From Claveliimonas bilis (GTDB lineage: Bacteria; Bacillota; Clostridia; Lachnospirales; Lachnospiraceae), in the NCBI RefSeq assembly GCF_020892095.1, contig NZ_AP024845.1, positions 1,488,001 to 1,552,000 of the forward strand: a stretch of DNA of 64,000 bases, read 5' to 3'. The notes under the pieces are model-generated. The model searched no databases. It had not been told where the DNA came from and was given only the letters and a program-made list of their open reading frames with translations. Shown here one piece after another: positions 24,490 to 32,554 of this stretch (positions within the stretch are counted from its first letter, which is position 1; the number at the start of each line of letters is the position of its first letter). The position numbers and the translations under genes are program-made.

Positions 24490-26391
24490 ATGGAAAAACA
24501 GAAATTTTATATGACGACAGCGATTGCCTATACATCAGGCAAACCGCATATCGGCAACACTTATGAGATCGTACTGGCAGATGCGATCGCAAGATACAAA
24601 AGGAGCCAGGGATACGATGTATTTTTCCAGACAGGAACCGACGAACATGGACAGAAAATTGAGCTGAAGGCAGAGGAAGCAGGAGTTACCCCCAAAGAAT
24701 TTGTGGACAATGTAGCCGGAGAAATTAAGAGAATCTGGGATTTGATGAATACTTCTTATGATAAGTTTATCCGTACAACGGACGCGGACCATGAGAGGCA
24801 GGTACAGAAGATTTTTAAGAAATTATATGAAAAAGGCGATATTTACAAAGGGTACTATGAAGGAATGTACTGTACGCCCTGTGAGTCCTTTTTTACAGAG
24901 TCACAGCTTGTAGATGGCAAATGTCCGGACTGCGGACGTGAGGTACAGCCGGCAAAGGAAGAGGCTTATTTCTTTAAGATGAGTAAATATGCAGACCGTC
25001 TCATCGAGCACATTAACAGCCATCCTGAATTTATCCAGCCGGTTTCCAGAAAAAATGAGATGATGAACAATTTCCTTCTTCCGGGACTGCAGGATCTTTG
25101 TGTATCCAGAACTTCCTTTAAATGGGGAATCCCGGTAGATTTCGACCCGGATCATGTGGTTTATGTATGGCTGGATGCCCTGACAAACTACATTACCGGA
25201 ATTGGATACGACTGTGACGGAGAGAGCACTGAGCAGTTTAAGAAGGACTGGCCGGCGGATCTCCACCTGATCGGCAAGGACATTATCCGTTTCCATACTA
25301 TTTACTGGCCGATCTTCCTGATGGCGCTGGATCTGCCTTTGCCGAAGCAGATCTTCGGACATCCGTGGCTGCTTCAGGGCGATGGAAAAATGAGTAAATC
25401 CAAGGGAAATGTACTGTATGCAGACGAGCTGGTAGATTTCTTCGGAGTAGATGCTGTGCGCTACTTTGTGCTTCATGAAATGCCGTTTGAAAACGACGGA
25501 GTGATTTCCTGGGAGCTGATGGTGGAAAGAATGAACTCTGATCTTGCCAATACACTGGGAAATCTGGTAAACCGTACCATTTCCATGACAAACAAATATT
25601 TTGGCGGAACAGTGACAGACAAAGGTGTGGCAGAAGAAGTAGACCAGGATTTGAAAGCGGTTAAAGAGAACATGCCAAAGGCAGTGGAAGAAAAGATGGA
25701 CAGCTTGAGAGTGGCAGATGCGATTACCGAGATTTTCACCCTGTTTAAACGTTGCAATAAATACATTGATGAGACAATGCCGTGGGCGCTGGCTAAAGAT
25801 GAGGCCAAGGCAGACCGCCTGGAAACAGTGCTTTACAATCTGCAGGAGAGCATCAAGGCAGGCGCACGGGCGCTGGAACCGTTTATGCCCGAGACATCAG
25901 AGAAGATCCTTGCACAGCTTGGCGATGGAAAAGTGACAGAGAAACCGGAACTCCTGTTCCAGAGACTTGACCTGGAAGAAGTAATGAAAAAAGTAGAAGA
26001 GCTTCATCCTCCGGTAAAAGAGGAAGAAGAAAAAGTGGAAAATGTGATCGATATAGAAGCAAAGCCGGAGATCACATTTGATGATTTCGGAAAAATGCAG
26101 TTCCAGGTGGGTGAAATCCTGGAATGTGAGGCGGTGCCGAAATCAAAGAAACTGCTTTGTTCCAAAGTGAGAGTAGGAAGCGAGATCAAGCAGATCGTAT
26201 CCGGAATTAAGGCGCACTATACTCCGGAAGAAATGGTTGGAAAGAAAGTTATGGTTCTTGTAAATCTTAAACCGGCAAAACTGGCGGGAGTATTATCAGA
26301 AGGTATGCTGCTGTGCGCCGAGGATGCAGACGGCAACCTGGCCCTGATGACGCCGGAGAAAGATATGCCGGCCGGGGCTGAAATCTGCTAG
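24490..26391 (+). CDS. metG: Methionyl-tRNA synthetase
   Basis: 633 residues. Charges tRNA-Met with methionine. HIGH-type motif PHIGN (19-23), KMSKS (300-304), one zinc knuckle with Cys128/Cys131 and Cys145/Cys148, anticodon-binding helical domain (about 390-510) and a C-terminal tRNA-binding OB domain (about 530-633, FGKMQFQVGEILECE). This is the MetRS form common in Firmicutes with fused EMAP-like domain. RBS AGGAGAG lies 8-13 nt upstream. The T-box leader makes its expression respond to methionine supply. Confidence 0.97.
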   Translation: MEKQKFYMTTAIAYTSGKPHIGNTYEIVLADAIARYKRSQGYDVFFQTGTDEHGQKIELKAEEAGVTPKEFVDNVAGEIKRIWDLMNTSYDKFIRTTDADHERQVQKIFKKLYEKGDIYKGYYEGMYCTPCESFFTESQLVDGKCPDCGREVQPAKEEAYFFKMSKYADRLIEHINSHPEFIQPVSRKNEMMNNFLLPGLQDLCVSRTSFKWGIPVDFDPDHVVYVWLDALTNYITGIGYDCDGESTEQFKKDWPADLHLIGKDIIRFHTIYWPIFLMALDLPLPKQIFGHPWLLQGDGKMSKSKGNVLYADELVDFFGVDAVRYFVLHEMPFENDGVISWELMVERMNSDLANTLGNLVNRTISMTNKYFGGTVTDKGVAEEVDQDLKAVKENMPKAVEEKMDSLRVADAITEIFTLFKRCNKYIDETMPWALAKDEAKADRLETVLYNLQESIKAGARALEPFMPETSEKILAQLGDGKVTEKPELLFQRLDLEEVMKKVEELHPPVKEEEEKVENVIDIEAKPEITFDDFGKMQFQVGEILECEAVPKSKKLLCSKVRVGSEIKQIVSGIKAHYTPEEMVGKKVMVLVNLKPAKLAGVLSEGMLLCAEDADGNLALMTPEKDMPAGAEIC

Positions 26392-26436
26392 TCGAGGACG
26401 AAATAATTTCAAAAAAGAATAAGGCGGCTGTAAAAG

Positions 26437-26472
26437 AGGGCGGAGGATTCATTGAAATCCCGGCCCTCTTCT
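26437..26472 (+). terminator. Terminator after metG
   Basis: GAGGGC...GGATT pairs with AAATCC...GGCCCTC (imperfect centre), followed by TTCT. A TATAAT at 26529-26534 further on probably belongs to the tatD promoter, though its -35 is weak. Confidence 0.65.
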
Positions 26473-26587
26473 ATGTTCATTCATAAAAATTTAATTTTCC
26501 CGTAATATGAATTTAAACAGTTTTATGGTATAATTGTTCTACTCTTTTTAGAGCAATCATTTTGAAAAACGAGAGTAGACAGAAAAT

Positions 26588-27352
26588 ATGATGATTTTTG
26601 ATACCCATGCACATTATGATGATGAACAATTTAATCCGGACAGAGAAGAACTGCTTTCGTCCATGGAAGCCGGAGGAGTCGGCACGATCATGAATGTAAG
26701 CGCATCCTTTGAATCCTGTGAGAATGTGCTTGGCCTGGCCCGTCAATATCCGTTTGTGTATGCAGCGATCGGTGTACATCCTGATCATGTGGAATGTCTG
26801 GATGAAGAGAAGATACAGAAAATGCAGGAGCTTCTTAAGGATGAGAAGGCGTTGGCAGTAGGAGAGATCGGGCTTGATTATTATTGGAAGGAAGAGCCGG
26901 AGGAAATTCAGCAGAAATGGTTTATCCGTCAGCTTCAGCTGGCAAAGACCATGGATCTTCCGGTTATTATTCACAGCAGGGATGCAGCTGCCGATACGCT
27001 GCGCATTATGAAAGAGCATGGCAGAGACATTGGAGGTGTGATCCACTGTTTTTCCTATTCCCGGGAGATTGCCCTGGAATATGTGAAAATGGGCTACTAC
27101 ATCGGTATCGGAGGCGTGGTGACATTTAAAAACGGAAGAAAGCTGAAGGAGGTTGCGGAGGCTGTGCCGCTCTCTTCGATCGTACTGGAAACAGATTGTC
27201 CGTATCTTGCGCCGGTGCCGAACCGAGGAAAGAGAAATCATTCCCTGAATCTGACCTATGTGGCAGAAGAGATTGCCCGTATAAAGGGGATTTCTGCCAG
27301 TGACGTGATAGAAGAGACAGAGAAAAATGCAAGAAATCTGTACAGGCTGTAA
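26588..27352 (+). CDS. tatD: TatD family metal-dependent deoxyribonuclease
   Basis: 254 residues with the amidohydrolase-type metal motif FDTHAHYDD near the N-terminus (two His at 7 and 9), GEIGLDYYW (Glu about 95), HSRDA, HCFSYS and a C-terminal ETDCPYLAP (Asp). All TatD metal ligands are visible. Members have 3'-5' exonuclease activity. In Firmicutes tatD commonly precedes rnmV and ksgA; rnmV is missing here, with ksgA 34 nt downstream. Confidence 0.95.
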   Translation: MMIFDTHAHYDDEQFNPDREELLSSMEAGGVGTIMNVSASFESCENVLGLARQYPFVYAAIGVHPDHVECLDEEKIQKMQELLKDEKALAVGEIGLDYYWKEEPEEIQQKWFIRQLQLAKTMDLPVIIHSRDAAADTLRIMKEHGRDIGGVIHCFSYSREIALEYVKMGYYIGIGGVVTFKNGRKLKEVAEAVPLSSIVLETDCPYLAPVPNRGKRNHSLNLTYVAEEIARIKGISASDVIEETEKNARNLYRL

Positions 27353-27386
27353 GGAGTGAGGGGAGAAAAATAAAGGAGGTGGGGGA

Positions 27387-28262
27387 TTGGGAGCAACTCT
27401 TGGAAATCCGCAGAATACCATTGAGATATTAAAAAAATATAATTTTTCATTTCAAAAAAAATTCGGACAAAATTTTCTTATAGATACTCATGTGCTTGAC
27501 AAAATCATAGCAGCAGCAGAAATCACAAAGGATGATTTTGTGCTGGAGATAGGTCCCGGAATCGGGACGATGACACAGTATCTTGCAGAATCTGCAGGGA
27601 AGGTTACGGCAGTAGAAATCGACAAGTCTTTGATACCTGTTCTTGAAGATACCCTGAAAGAGTACCAGAATGTAACAATTATTAATGAAGATGTTCTTAA
27701 GCTTGATCTTAATGATCTGGTTTTGAAAGAAAATGGAGGAAGGCCCATCAAAGTAGTGGCAAATCTTCCATATTATATTACGACGCCCATTATTATGGGA
27801 TTATTTGAAAAGCATGTTCCATTGGAAAGCATCACGGTTATGGTGCAGAAAGAGGTGGCAGACCGCATGCAGGTCGGTCCCGGAACCAAGGATTACGGCG
27901 CATTGTCTCTGGCAGTGCAGTATTACGCCAAGCCGTATATTGTGGCAAATGTTCCGCCCAACTGTTTTATGCCAAGACCAAAAGTAGGATCGGCAGTCAT
28001 ACGGCTTACGGTACATCAGGAACCTCCTGTACATGTGGAGGATGAGAAGCTGATGTTTGGGATTATCCGGGCGTCCTTCAATCAGAGAAGAAAAACATTG
28101 GCGAATGGATTGAAAAACTCAGCAGAGCTGAATCTTTCCAGAGAAGTAATTGCAGAATGCATCGAAGAACTCGGCAAAGGGCCGGGGATCCGAGGAGAGG
28201 CATTGACGCTGGAAGAGTTTGCGATGCTTAGTAATAGCATTTATCACAAGATAAATGAGTAA
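27387..28262 (+). CDS. rsmA: 16S rRNA dimethyladenosine transferase
   Basis: 291 residues, TTG start at 27387 supported by AAAGGAGGTGG just upstream. Dimethylates two adjacent adenines in helix 45 of 16S rRNA (also called KsgA). N-terminal KKFGQNFLID, SAM-binding EIGPGIGTMT (about 53-62), and catalytic NLPYY (126-130) with downstream FMPRPKVGSAV, as in the whole KsgA family. Follows tatD in the same transcript. Confidence 0.96.
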   Translation: MGATLGNPQNTIEILKKYNFSFQKKFGQNFLIDTHVLDKIIAAAEITKDDFVLEIGPGIGTMTQYLAESAGKVTAVEIDKSLIPVLEDTLKEYQNVTIINEDVLKLDLNDLVLKENGGRPIKVVANLPYYITTPIIMGLFEKHVPLESITVMVQKEVADRMQVGPGTKDYGALSLAVQYYAKPYIVANVPPNCFMPRPKVGSAVIRLTVHQEPPVHVEDEKLMFGIIRASFNQRRKTLANGLKNSAELNLSREVIAECIEELGKGPGIRGEALTLEEFAMLSNSIYHKINE

Positions 28263-28303
28263 CCTGTAAATTTATGAATTGAGACAGAAAGGAGAATGCG
28301 CTC

Positions 28304-29680
28304 ATGGAAAAACGTTATCCTGCAGCAAGAGCATTATTTGAAATCACGCCGGAGATTGAACACCTGGCTGAACTATGTGAAGAAAAGAATGCGATTGACA
28401 AAGAGCTTTACACAAAATATGAGGTAAAGAGAGGGCTTCGAGATTTAAACGGAAAAGGCGTCCTGGCGGGACTTACTAATGTTTCCGATATTTGTGCAAA
28501 GAAAATAGTAAACGGAGAAGAAGTTCCCTGTGAAGGGAATCTTTATTACCGCGGTTACAATATTAAAGACCTGGTAAAGGGATTTCTGGAAGCGGAGCAC
28601 TTTGGATTTGAAGAAATTACATACCTTCTTCTCTTTGGAGAACTTCCTACAAGTCAGGAGTTGGAGAAATTTCATGAGACATTGGTTGAGAGAAGAACGC
28701 TTCCTCCCAATTTTGTGAGAGATGTCATTATGAAAGCTCCAAGCAGAGATATGATGAACAGTCTTTCACGGTCTATTCTGAATATGTATTCCTATGATGC
28801 AAAAGCAGATGATACGTCAATTCCCAATGTATTGAGACAGTGTCTGAATCTGATCAGTCAGTTCCCGATGATGATGGTTTACGGCTATCACGCATACAAT
28901 TACCGTATGGGTGAAGACTTGTTTATCTATGCGCCAAAACCGGAGTTGTCCACAGCTGAAAATATTTTGATGATGCTGCGGGAAGATCGGAAATACACGA
29001 AACTGGAGGCTAAAATTTTAGACATGGCTCTGGTTCTCCATATGGATCACGGCGGCGGTAATAATTCTACTTTTACTACACACGTTGTAACCTCTTCAGG
29101 AACCGACACATACTCAACGATCGCAGCAGCAATGGCTTCTTTGAAAGGACCGAAACATGGCGGAGCAAATATCAAAGTAACACAGATGTTTGAAGATATG
29201 AAAAAGACCGTCAGCGACTGGGAAGATAGAGATGCTGTCAGACAGTATCTGTGCGATCTTCTGGATAAAAAAGTCTTTGACCAAAAAGGACTGATTTATG
29301 GAATGGGACATGCAGTTTACTCCATTTCTGACCCACGTGCAGATATTTTCAAAAAATTTGTGAAGCAGCTGGCAGTAGAAAAAGGATTTGAAAAAGAGTA
29401 TGCACTTTATGAAATGGTAGAGCATATGGCTCCGGAAATTATCGGCGAAAAGCGCCGGATCTACAAAGGAGTAAATGCGAATGTTGACTTTTACAGCGGA
29501 CTTGTATACAGCATGCTGGGACTTCCAAGTGCTCTTTATACGCCGATCTTTGCGGCGGCGCGTATTGTAGGATGGAGCGCGCATCGTCTGGAAGAGCTGA
29601 AAAATGTAGATAAGATCATACGACCGGCATACAAAGCACTGGCTCCGCACAGGGAATACATCAAGATGGAAGACAGATAA
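28304..29680 (+). CDS. Citrate synthase (type II-like, Clostridia form)
   Basis: 458 residues, ATG behind AAAGGAGAATGCG. Joins acetyl-CoA and oxaloacetate; some members use propionyl-CoA. Catalytic-site segments are visible: His in LHMDHGGGNNSTF, His in GPKHGGANIKV, and Asp in SDPRADIFKKF. The 60-residue N-terminal extension before the core is typical of the longer Clostridial form. It is followed 34 nt later by the lipase-like gene, possibly in the same transcript. Confidence 0.92.
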   Translation: MEKRYPAARALFEITPEIEHLAELCEEKNAIDKELYTKYEVKRGLRDLNGKGVLAGLTNVSDICAKKIVNGEEVPCEGNLYYRGYNIKDLVKGFLEAEHFGFEEITYLLLFGELPTSQELEKFHETLVERRTLPPNFVRDVIMKAPSRDMMNSLSRSILNMYSYDAKADDTSIPNVLRQCLNLISQFPMMMVYGYHAYNYRMGEDLFIYAPKPELSTAENILMMLREDRKYTKLEAKILDMALVLHMDHGGGNNSTFTTHVVTSSGTDTYSTIAAAMASLKGPKHGGANIKVTQMFEDMKKTVSDWEDRDAVRQYLCDLLDKKVFDQKGLIYGMGHAVYSISDPRADIFKKFVKQLAVEKGFEKEYALYEMVEHMAPEIIGEKRRIYKGVNANVDFYSGLVYSMLGLPSALYTPIFAAARIVGWSAHRLEELKNVDKIIRPAYKALAPHREYIKMEDR

Positions 29681-29714
29681 AAGTGAAACAGTGAATTTCC
29701 AGGAGGAAAATCTC

Positions 29715-30644
29715 ATGAAAAAAGAGTTTTACTACCCTTCGGCTGACGGAGAAACCCAGATTCACGCAGTGGAATGGATACCGGAGGGTGAGGTTCGAGC
29801 AATACTCCAGATCAGTCACGGCATGGTAGAGTATATAGACCGATACGATGAATTTGCTTCCTGGCTTACCGAAAAAGGCTGGTATGTAACCGGCAACGAT
29901 CATTTGGGACATGGAAAATCTGTTTCTTCGGAAGAAAAATATGGATTTTTCCATGAAACAGATGGGAACCGTTGTGTGATCGCAGATATCCACAGATTAA
30001 GGGAACGCACGGAGCAGACATATCCAGGCGTTCCTTATTTTATGATGGGGCATAGCATGGGATCCTTTTTGGTAAGACAGTATCTTTTTACATATGGAAA
30101 CGGACTGGCCGGCGCAATTATAATGGGAACAGGGCATAAGAGTGCGGCTGTTTTGAATTTGGGGCAGATGCTCTGCAGGATCATTGCCGGTGTAAAGGGA
30201 TGGAATTTTCGCAGCAATTTGATCAACGCACTGGGGATAGGAAGTTATAATAAAAAATTTGAACCTTGCGAAAGTAAGAAAGAATGGGTGACATCGGATC
30301 CGGAAATCAGAGGCAGATATGAAGCAGATCCTCTTTGCAGTTTTGTATTTACTGTAAATGGATACCACCAGATGTTTGAAGGCATGAAAGAGCTGACAAA
30401 AAGGAGTAACATGAAGAAAATGCCGAAAAATCTGCCTTTATTATTTGTGTCTGGAGAAAAAGACCCGGTAGGTGGTTTTGGGAAAGATGTAAAAAAGGTA
30501 TATGAATCTTATCTTAAGGCCGGCATGAAGAATGCCGAGATCAGACTCTATGAAAATGACCGTCATGAGATTTTGAATGAACAGGATCGAAGAGTGGTTT
30601 ATGAAGAGCTGTATCAGTGGATGGAAAGGAACCTTTCGGGATAA
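29715..30644 (+). CDS. Alpha/beta hydrolase, monoacylglycerol lipase-like
   Basis: 309 residues from ATG 29715 (AGGAGGAAAATCTC). Hydrolase_4 (serine aminopeptidase/lysophospholipase-like) fold: nucleophile Ser114 in GHSMGS, oxyanion-type NDHLGHGKS (about 63-71), acid in SGEKDPVGG and His in NDRHEIL near the C-terminus give the complete triad. No signal peptide, so probably cytosolic. Substrate may be monoacylglycerol or lysophospholipid. Confidence 0.9.
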   Translation: MKKEFYYPSADGETQIHAVEWIPEGEVRAILQISHGMVEYIDRYDEFASWLTEKGWYVTGNDHLGHGKSVSSEEKYGFFHETDGNRCVIADIHRLRERTEQTYPGVPYFMMGHSMGSFLVRQYLFTYGNGLAGAIIMGTGHKSAAVLNLGQMLCRIIAGVKGWNFRSNLINALGIGSYNKKFEPCESKKEWVTSDPEIRGRYEADPLCSFVFTVNGYHQMFEGMKELTKRSNMKKMPKNLPLLFVSGEKDPVGGFGKDVKKVYESYLKAGMKNAEIRLYENDRHEILNEQDRRVVYEELYQWMERNLSG

Positions 30645-30662
30645 AAGAGCAGACTAAAACAG

Positions 30663-30705
30663 CGGAAACCCGCTAACCTTACGGTTACCGGGTTTCCGTT
30701 GTTGT
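30663..30705 (+). terminator. Terminator after the hydrolase gene
   Basis: CGGAAACCCG (30663-30672) and CGGGTTTCCG (30689-30698) pair perfectly, followed by TTGTTGTT. Confidence 0.85.
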
Positions 30706-31004
30706 TATAGTTATCTAAAGGAATGAGAGTAAAGTGCAACACCAAAGGACTACAAGCCCTGGTGTCTTACTTTATGAGGGGGGAGATAGTTGACTCCTGT
30801 TCAACTATCTGAACATAGTATAATCTATAAATATGTCCAAAGTATGTTAAATCTATAAAAGAAAAAGAAATTTTCTTAAAACAACCTTAAGAATTAAGAA
30901 AATTCCAATAAACTGCAAATATATGAGTCGAATTAAGAAATATTTATTCTAATTATAGCAGATAACACAGCAAAATCAAGCCCGAAGAAATTTTAATTTT
31001 CCTC
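30706..31004. other. AT-rich gene-free stretch with two further inverted repeats
   Basis: No convincing frame. It holds a bulged hairpin (TAAAGT...ACACCA at 30730-30744 with TGGTGT...ACTTTA at 30760-30774) and a perfect 9-bp inverted repeat GATAGTTGA (30785-30793) and TCAACTATC (30801-30809), then very AT-rich sequence. A TATAAT at 30819-30824 lacks a well-spaced -35. These could be parts of a small RNA or remnants of a mobile sequence; nothing decides between them. Confidence 0.4.
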
Positions 31005-31033
31005 TTGCAATTTTTAAAATTATATGATAATAT
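31005..31033 (+). promoter_or_regulatory. Promoter of tRNA-Gly(TCC)
   Basis: TTGCAA (31005-31010), 17-nt spacer, TAATAT (31028-31033), ending 11 nt before the tRNA. Confidence 0.65.
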
Positions 31034-31044
31034 ATCTCTTGTTC

Positions 31045-31115
31045 GCGGGTGTAGTTCAATGGTAGAACACCAGCCTTCCAAGCTGGATACGTGGGTTCGA
31101 TTCCCATCACCCGCT
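31045..31115 (+). tRNA. tRNA-Gly (anticodon TCC)
   Basis: 71-nt cloverleaf: acceptor GCGGGTG with CACCCGC, anticodon arm CCAGC-CTTCCAA-GCTGG with anticodon TCC, T arm with GGTTCGATTCC. Discriminator T, no encoded CCA. Confidence 0.97.
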
Positions 31116-31133
31116 TATTTTTATGCCGTATTC

Positions 31134-31161
31134 TTGATTTTTTCCCAGAAGATGTTATACT
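31134..31161 (+). promoter_or_regulatory. Promoter of tRNA-Gly(CCC)
   Basis: TTGATT (31134-31139), 16-nt spacer, TATACT (31156-31161), 9 nt before the second tRNA; so the two tRNAs can be made separately. Confidence 0.65.
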
Positions 31162-31170
31162 GATATATAT

Positions 31171-31241
31171 GCAGATATAGTCTATCGGTATGACGCTAGC
31201 TTCCCAAGCTGGAAAGGCGGGTTCGACTCCCGTTATCTGCT
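31171..31241 (+). tRNA. tRNA-Gly (anticodon CCC)
   Basis: 71-nt cloverleaf: acceptor GCAGATA with TATCTGC, anticodon arm CTAGC-TTCCCAA-GCTGG with one T-G pair and anticodon CCC, T arm GGGTTCGACTCCC. No encoded CCA. It reads GGG codons; with the TCC tRNA it forms a small glycine tRNA pair. Confidence 0.93.
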
Positions 31242-31247
31242 TAAGAT

Positions 31248-31288
31248 AAGCCGAGAGTGCTGAAAGTTCAGCATTCCCGGCTTCTTTT
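31248..31288 (+). terminator. Terminator after the tRNA pair
   Basis: AAGCCG-GAGTGCTGAA pairs with TTCAGCATTC-CGGCTT, followed by CTTTT; a long stem with one small internal bulge. Confidence 0.85.
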
Positions 31289-31336
31289 ATGTTTCAGCTG
31301 TTTTGCAGACATTGGGAAAGAAAAGTAGGATGGGAT

Positions 31337-31738
31337 TCAGGAAACCAGAGTACCTCTCAAGTGACCGGTCAGGATATCTACAAATTCTCCAGTTGTAGGC
31401 TTGCTAAGCAGGGGACAGGGAGAAATAGTCGTTAGCAGACTCCTGTTTCCCCTCTCCCAGCAGACATTGATAACCGTGCGAAGATCGCGCTCTACACTTC
31501 CCACGCTCGTGTGGCAGATTTCCGCGATTTTGGGATAAAGTACCTTGCTGATTCCAAGCAGGTAATCCTCATCCCGAAGACAAAGATCAATTGCAATGAC
31601 CAGATATCGATAACCTCGATATGTAGCACCGATTCCAAGAGAACGAACTAAATATTGAATTGCTTCCATTTGTTCGATAACTATAACTCCCTTCTTGCAG
31701 ACGGGATTCCTTAATTTATCATAACTGAAAGTTACCAT
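31337..31738 (-). CDS. Stand-alone Spo0A C-terminal DNA-binding domain protein
   Basis: 133 residues. From residue 24 on it matches the Spo0A effector domain (PF08769): LGIGATYRGYRYLVIAIDL, ISKVLYPKIAEICHT, SVGSVERDLRTVINVCWERGN (recognition helix region) and a C-terminal KPTTGEFVDILTGHL. The receiver domain of Spo0A is missing; a short 23-residue N-terminal part replaces it. It could bind 0A boxes without phosphorylation and so compete with or mimic Spo0A (inference). The ATG at 31738 has no ribosome site; the predicted transcription start falls on the A of this ATG, suggesting a leaderless mRNA. A perfect 0A box lies just upstream. Confidence 0.85.
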   Translation of the reverse strand: MVTFSYDKLRNPVCKKGVIVIEQMEAIQYLVRSLGIGATYRGYRYLVIAIDLCLRDEDYLLGISKVLYPKIAEICHTSVGSVERDLRTVINVCWERGNRSLLTTISPCPLLSKPTTGEFVDILTGHLRGTLVS

Positions 31739-31744
31739 ATTTTT

Positions 31745-31778
31745 ATTATAGACGACATTATTCGATATAATTCGACAA
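31745..31778 (-). promoter_or_regulatory. Promoter with a perfect 0A box
   Basis: Minus strand TTGTCGAA (31778-31771) equals the consensus Spo0A box; TATAAT is at 31750-31745. Relative to a start near 31738 the box covers about -40 to -33, the usual position for Spo0A-activated SigA promoters lacking a good -35. A second half-similar TATCGAA follows at 31767-31761. Confidence 0.7.
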
Positions 31779-31829
31779 AATAAGAAATCGAGGGAACGTT
31801 TTGAAAAAAGTACAATATATTATTAGTAA

Positions 31830-32438
31830 ATGGGATCGTATGGGGAAACGGTTGTGGGAATATATGGTATTGATGTGGGCGAAATGCAGGGAAACATTAA
31901 CTGGGAACAAGTGAAAAAAGAAGGCGTCCAGTTTGCGATGCTGCGGTCCGGATATGGGGCGGGAAGTATGGATGTACAGTTCCGGAAAAATGCAGAAGGG
32001 TGCGCCAGAGAGAAAATTCCCTTTGGAGTATACTGGTCTTCTTATGCCTGGACGCCCCGGATGGCACGGAAAGAGGCGGAATTTTGCATAGAAACAATAG
32101 AAGAGTATAAGTTATCCTACCCGGTTTCCTTTGTTTTTGATAAAGACTCTGTAAAATATGTGGAGACAAAGGGAATTGCTGTTACAAAAATACTGGCGAC
32201 AGAGATGGCGGAAGCCTTCTGCAGACGGATAGAGGAGCTGGGATATCGGCCTATGTATTATAGTAATAAGGATTTTCTTGGCCGGATGTTTGATGAAAGT
32301 CTGCAGAAAAAGTATGCTCTTTGGTATGCACAGTATGAAGGGGAATCCCATTCAGAAAAGACTGTAATATGGCAATATACGAACAAAGGGAGGATAAGAG
32401 GGATCAAAGGGGATGTGAATGAAAATATGGCTTATTAA
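31830..32438 (+). CDS. GH25 lysozyme-like protein, probably catalytically altered
   Basis: 202 residues of the GH25 (Cellosyl-type) muramidase fold: GIDVGEMQGNINWEQVKKEG (about 13-32) then FAMLRSGYG, PFGVYWSSYA and a C-terminal VIWQYTNKGRI. In active members the acidic pair on beta-strand 4 is D-x-E; here the segment reads FVFDKDS, so the proton-donor Glu is replaced by Asp, and GxVDxN near the end reads GDVNEN. No signal peptide and no anchor are visible. It may be a weak or inactive family member. The start is uncertain: ATG 31830 has no ribosome site, and an in-frame GTG at 31854 is an alternative. Confidence 0.75.
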   Translation: MGSYGETVVGIYGIDVGEMQGNINWEQVKKEGVQFAMLRSGYGAGSMDVQFRKNAEGCAREKIPFGVYWSSYAWTPRMARKEAEFCIETIEEYKLSYPVSFVFDKDSVKYVETKGIAVTKILATEMAEAFCRRIEELGYRPMYYSNKDFLGRMFDESLQKKYALWYAQYEGESHSEKTVIWQYTNKGRIRGIKGDVNENMAY

Positions 32439-32442
32439 AAAC

Positions 32443-32476
32443 GGCGCTGCTATGGAGCGGCGCTGTTTCTATGTTC
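32443..32476 (+). terminator. Hairpin terminator after the GH25 gene
   Basis: GCGCTGCT pairs with AGCGGCGC (one G-T pair) around a 4-nt loop, followed by TGTTTCT. Confidence 0.5.
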
Positions 32477-32554
32477 ATAATATCTTAAGAATTTCCGAAA
32501 CTCCCTCTTAAAAATTACCTGCTATTCTTGTAATATATAAGGGAGGTGATGAAA

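Noticed and set aside
30800-30824. Promoter from TATAAT at 30819-30824
   Set aside because: Nearest -35-like boxes give spacers of 13 or 23 nt.
31801-31914. Frame starting TTG at 31801 (MKKVQYIISKWDRMGK...) overlapping the GH25 start
   Set aside because: Considered as a frameshifted N-terminus of the GH25 protein. It has no hydrophobic signal segment, ends within 40 codons and cannot be joined sensibly to the GH25 frame.
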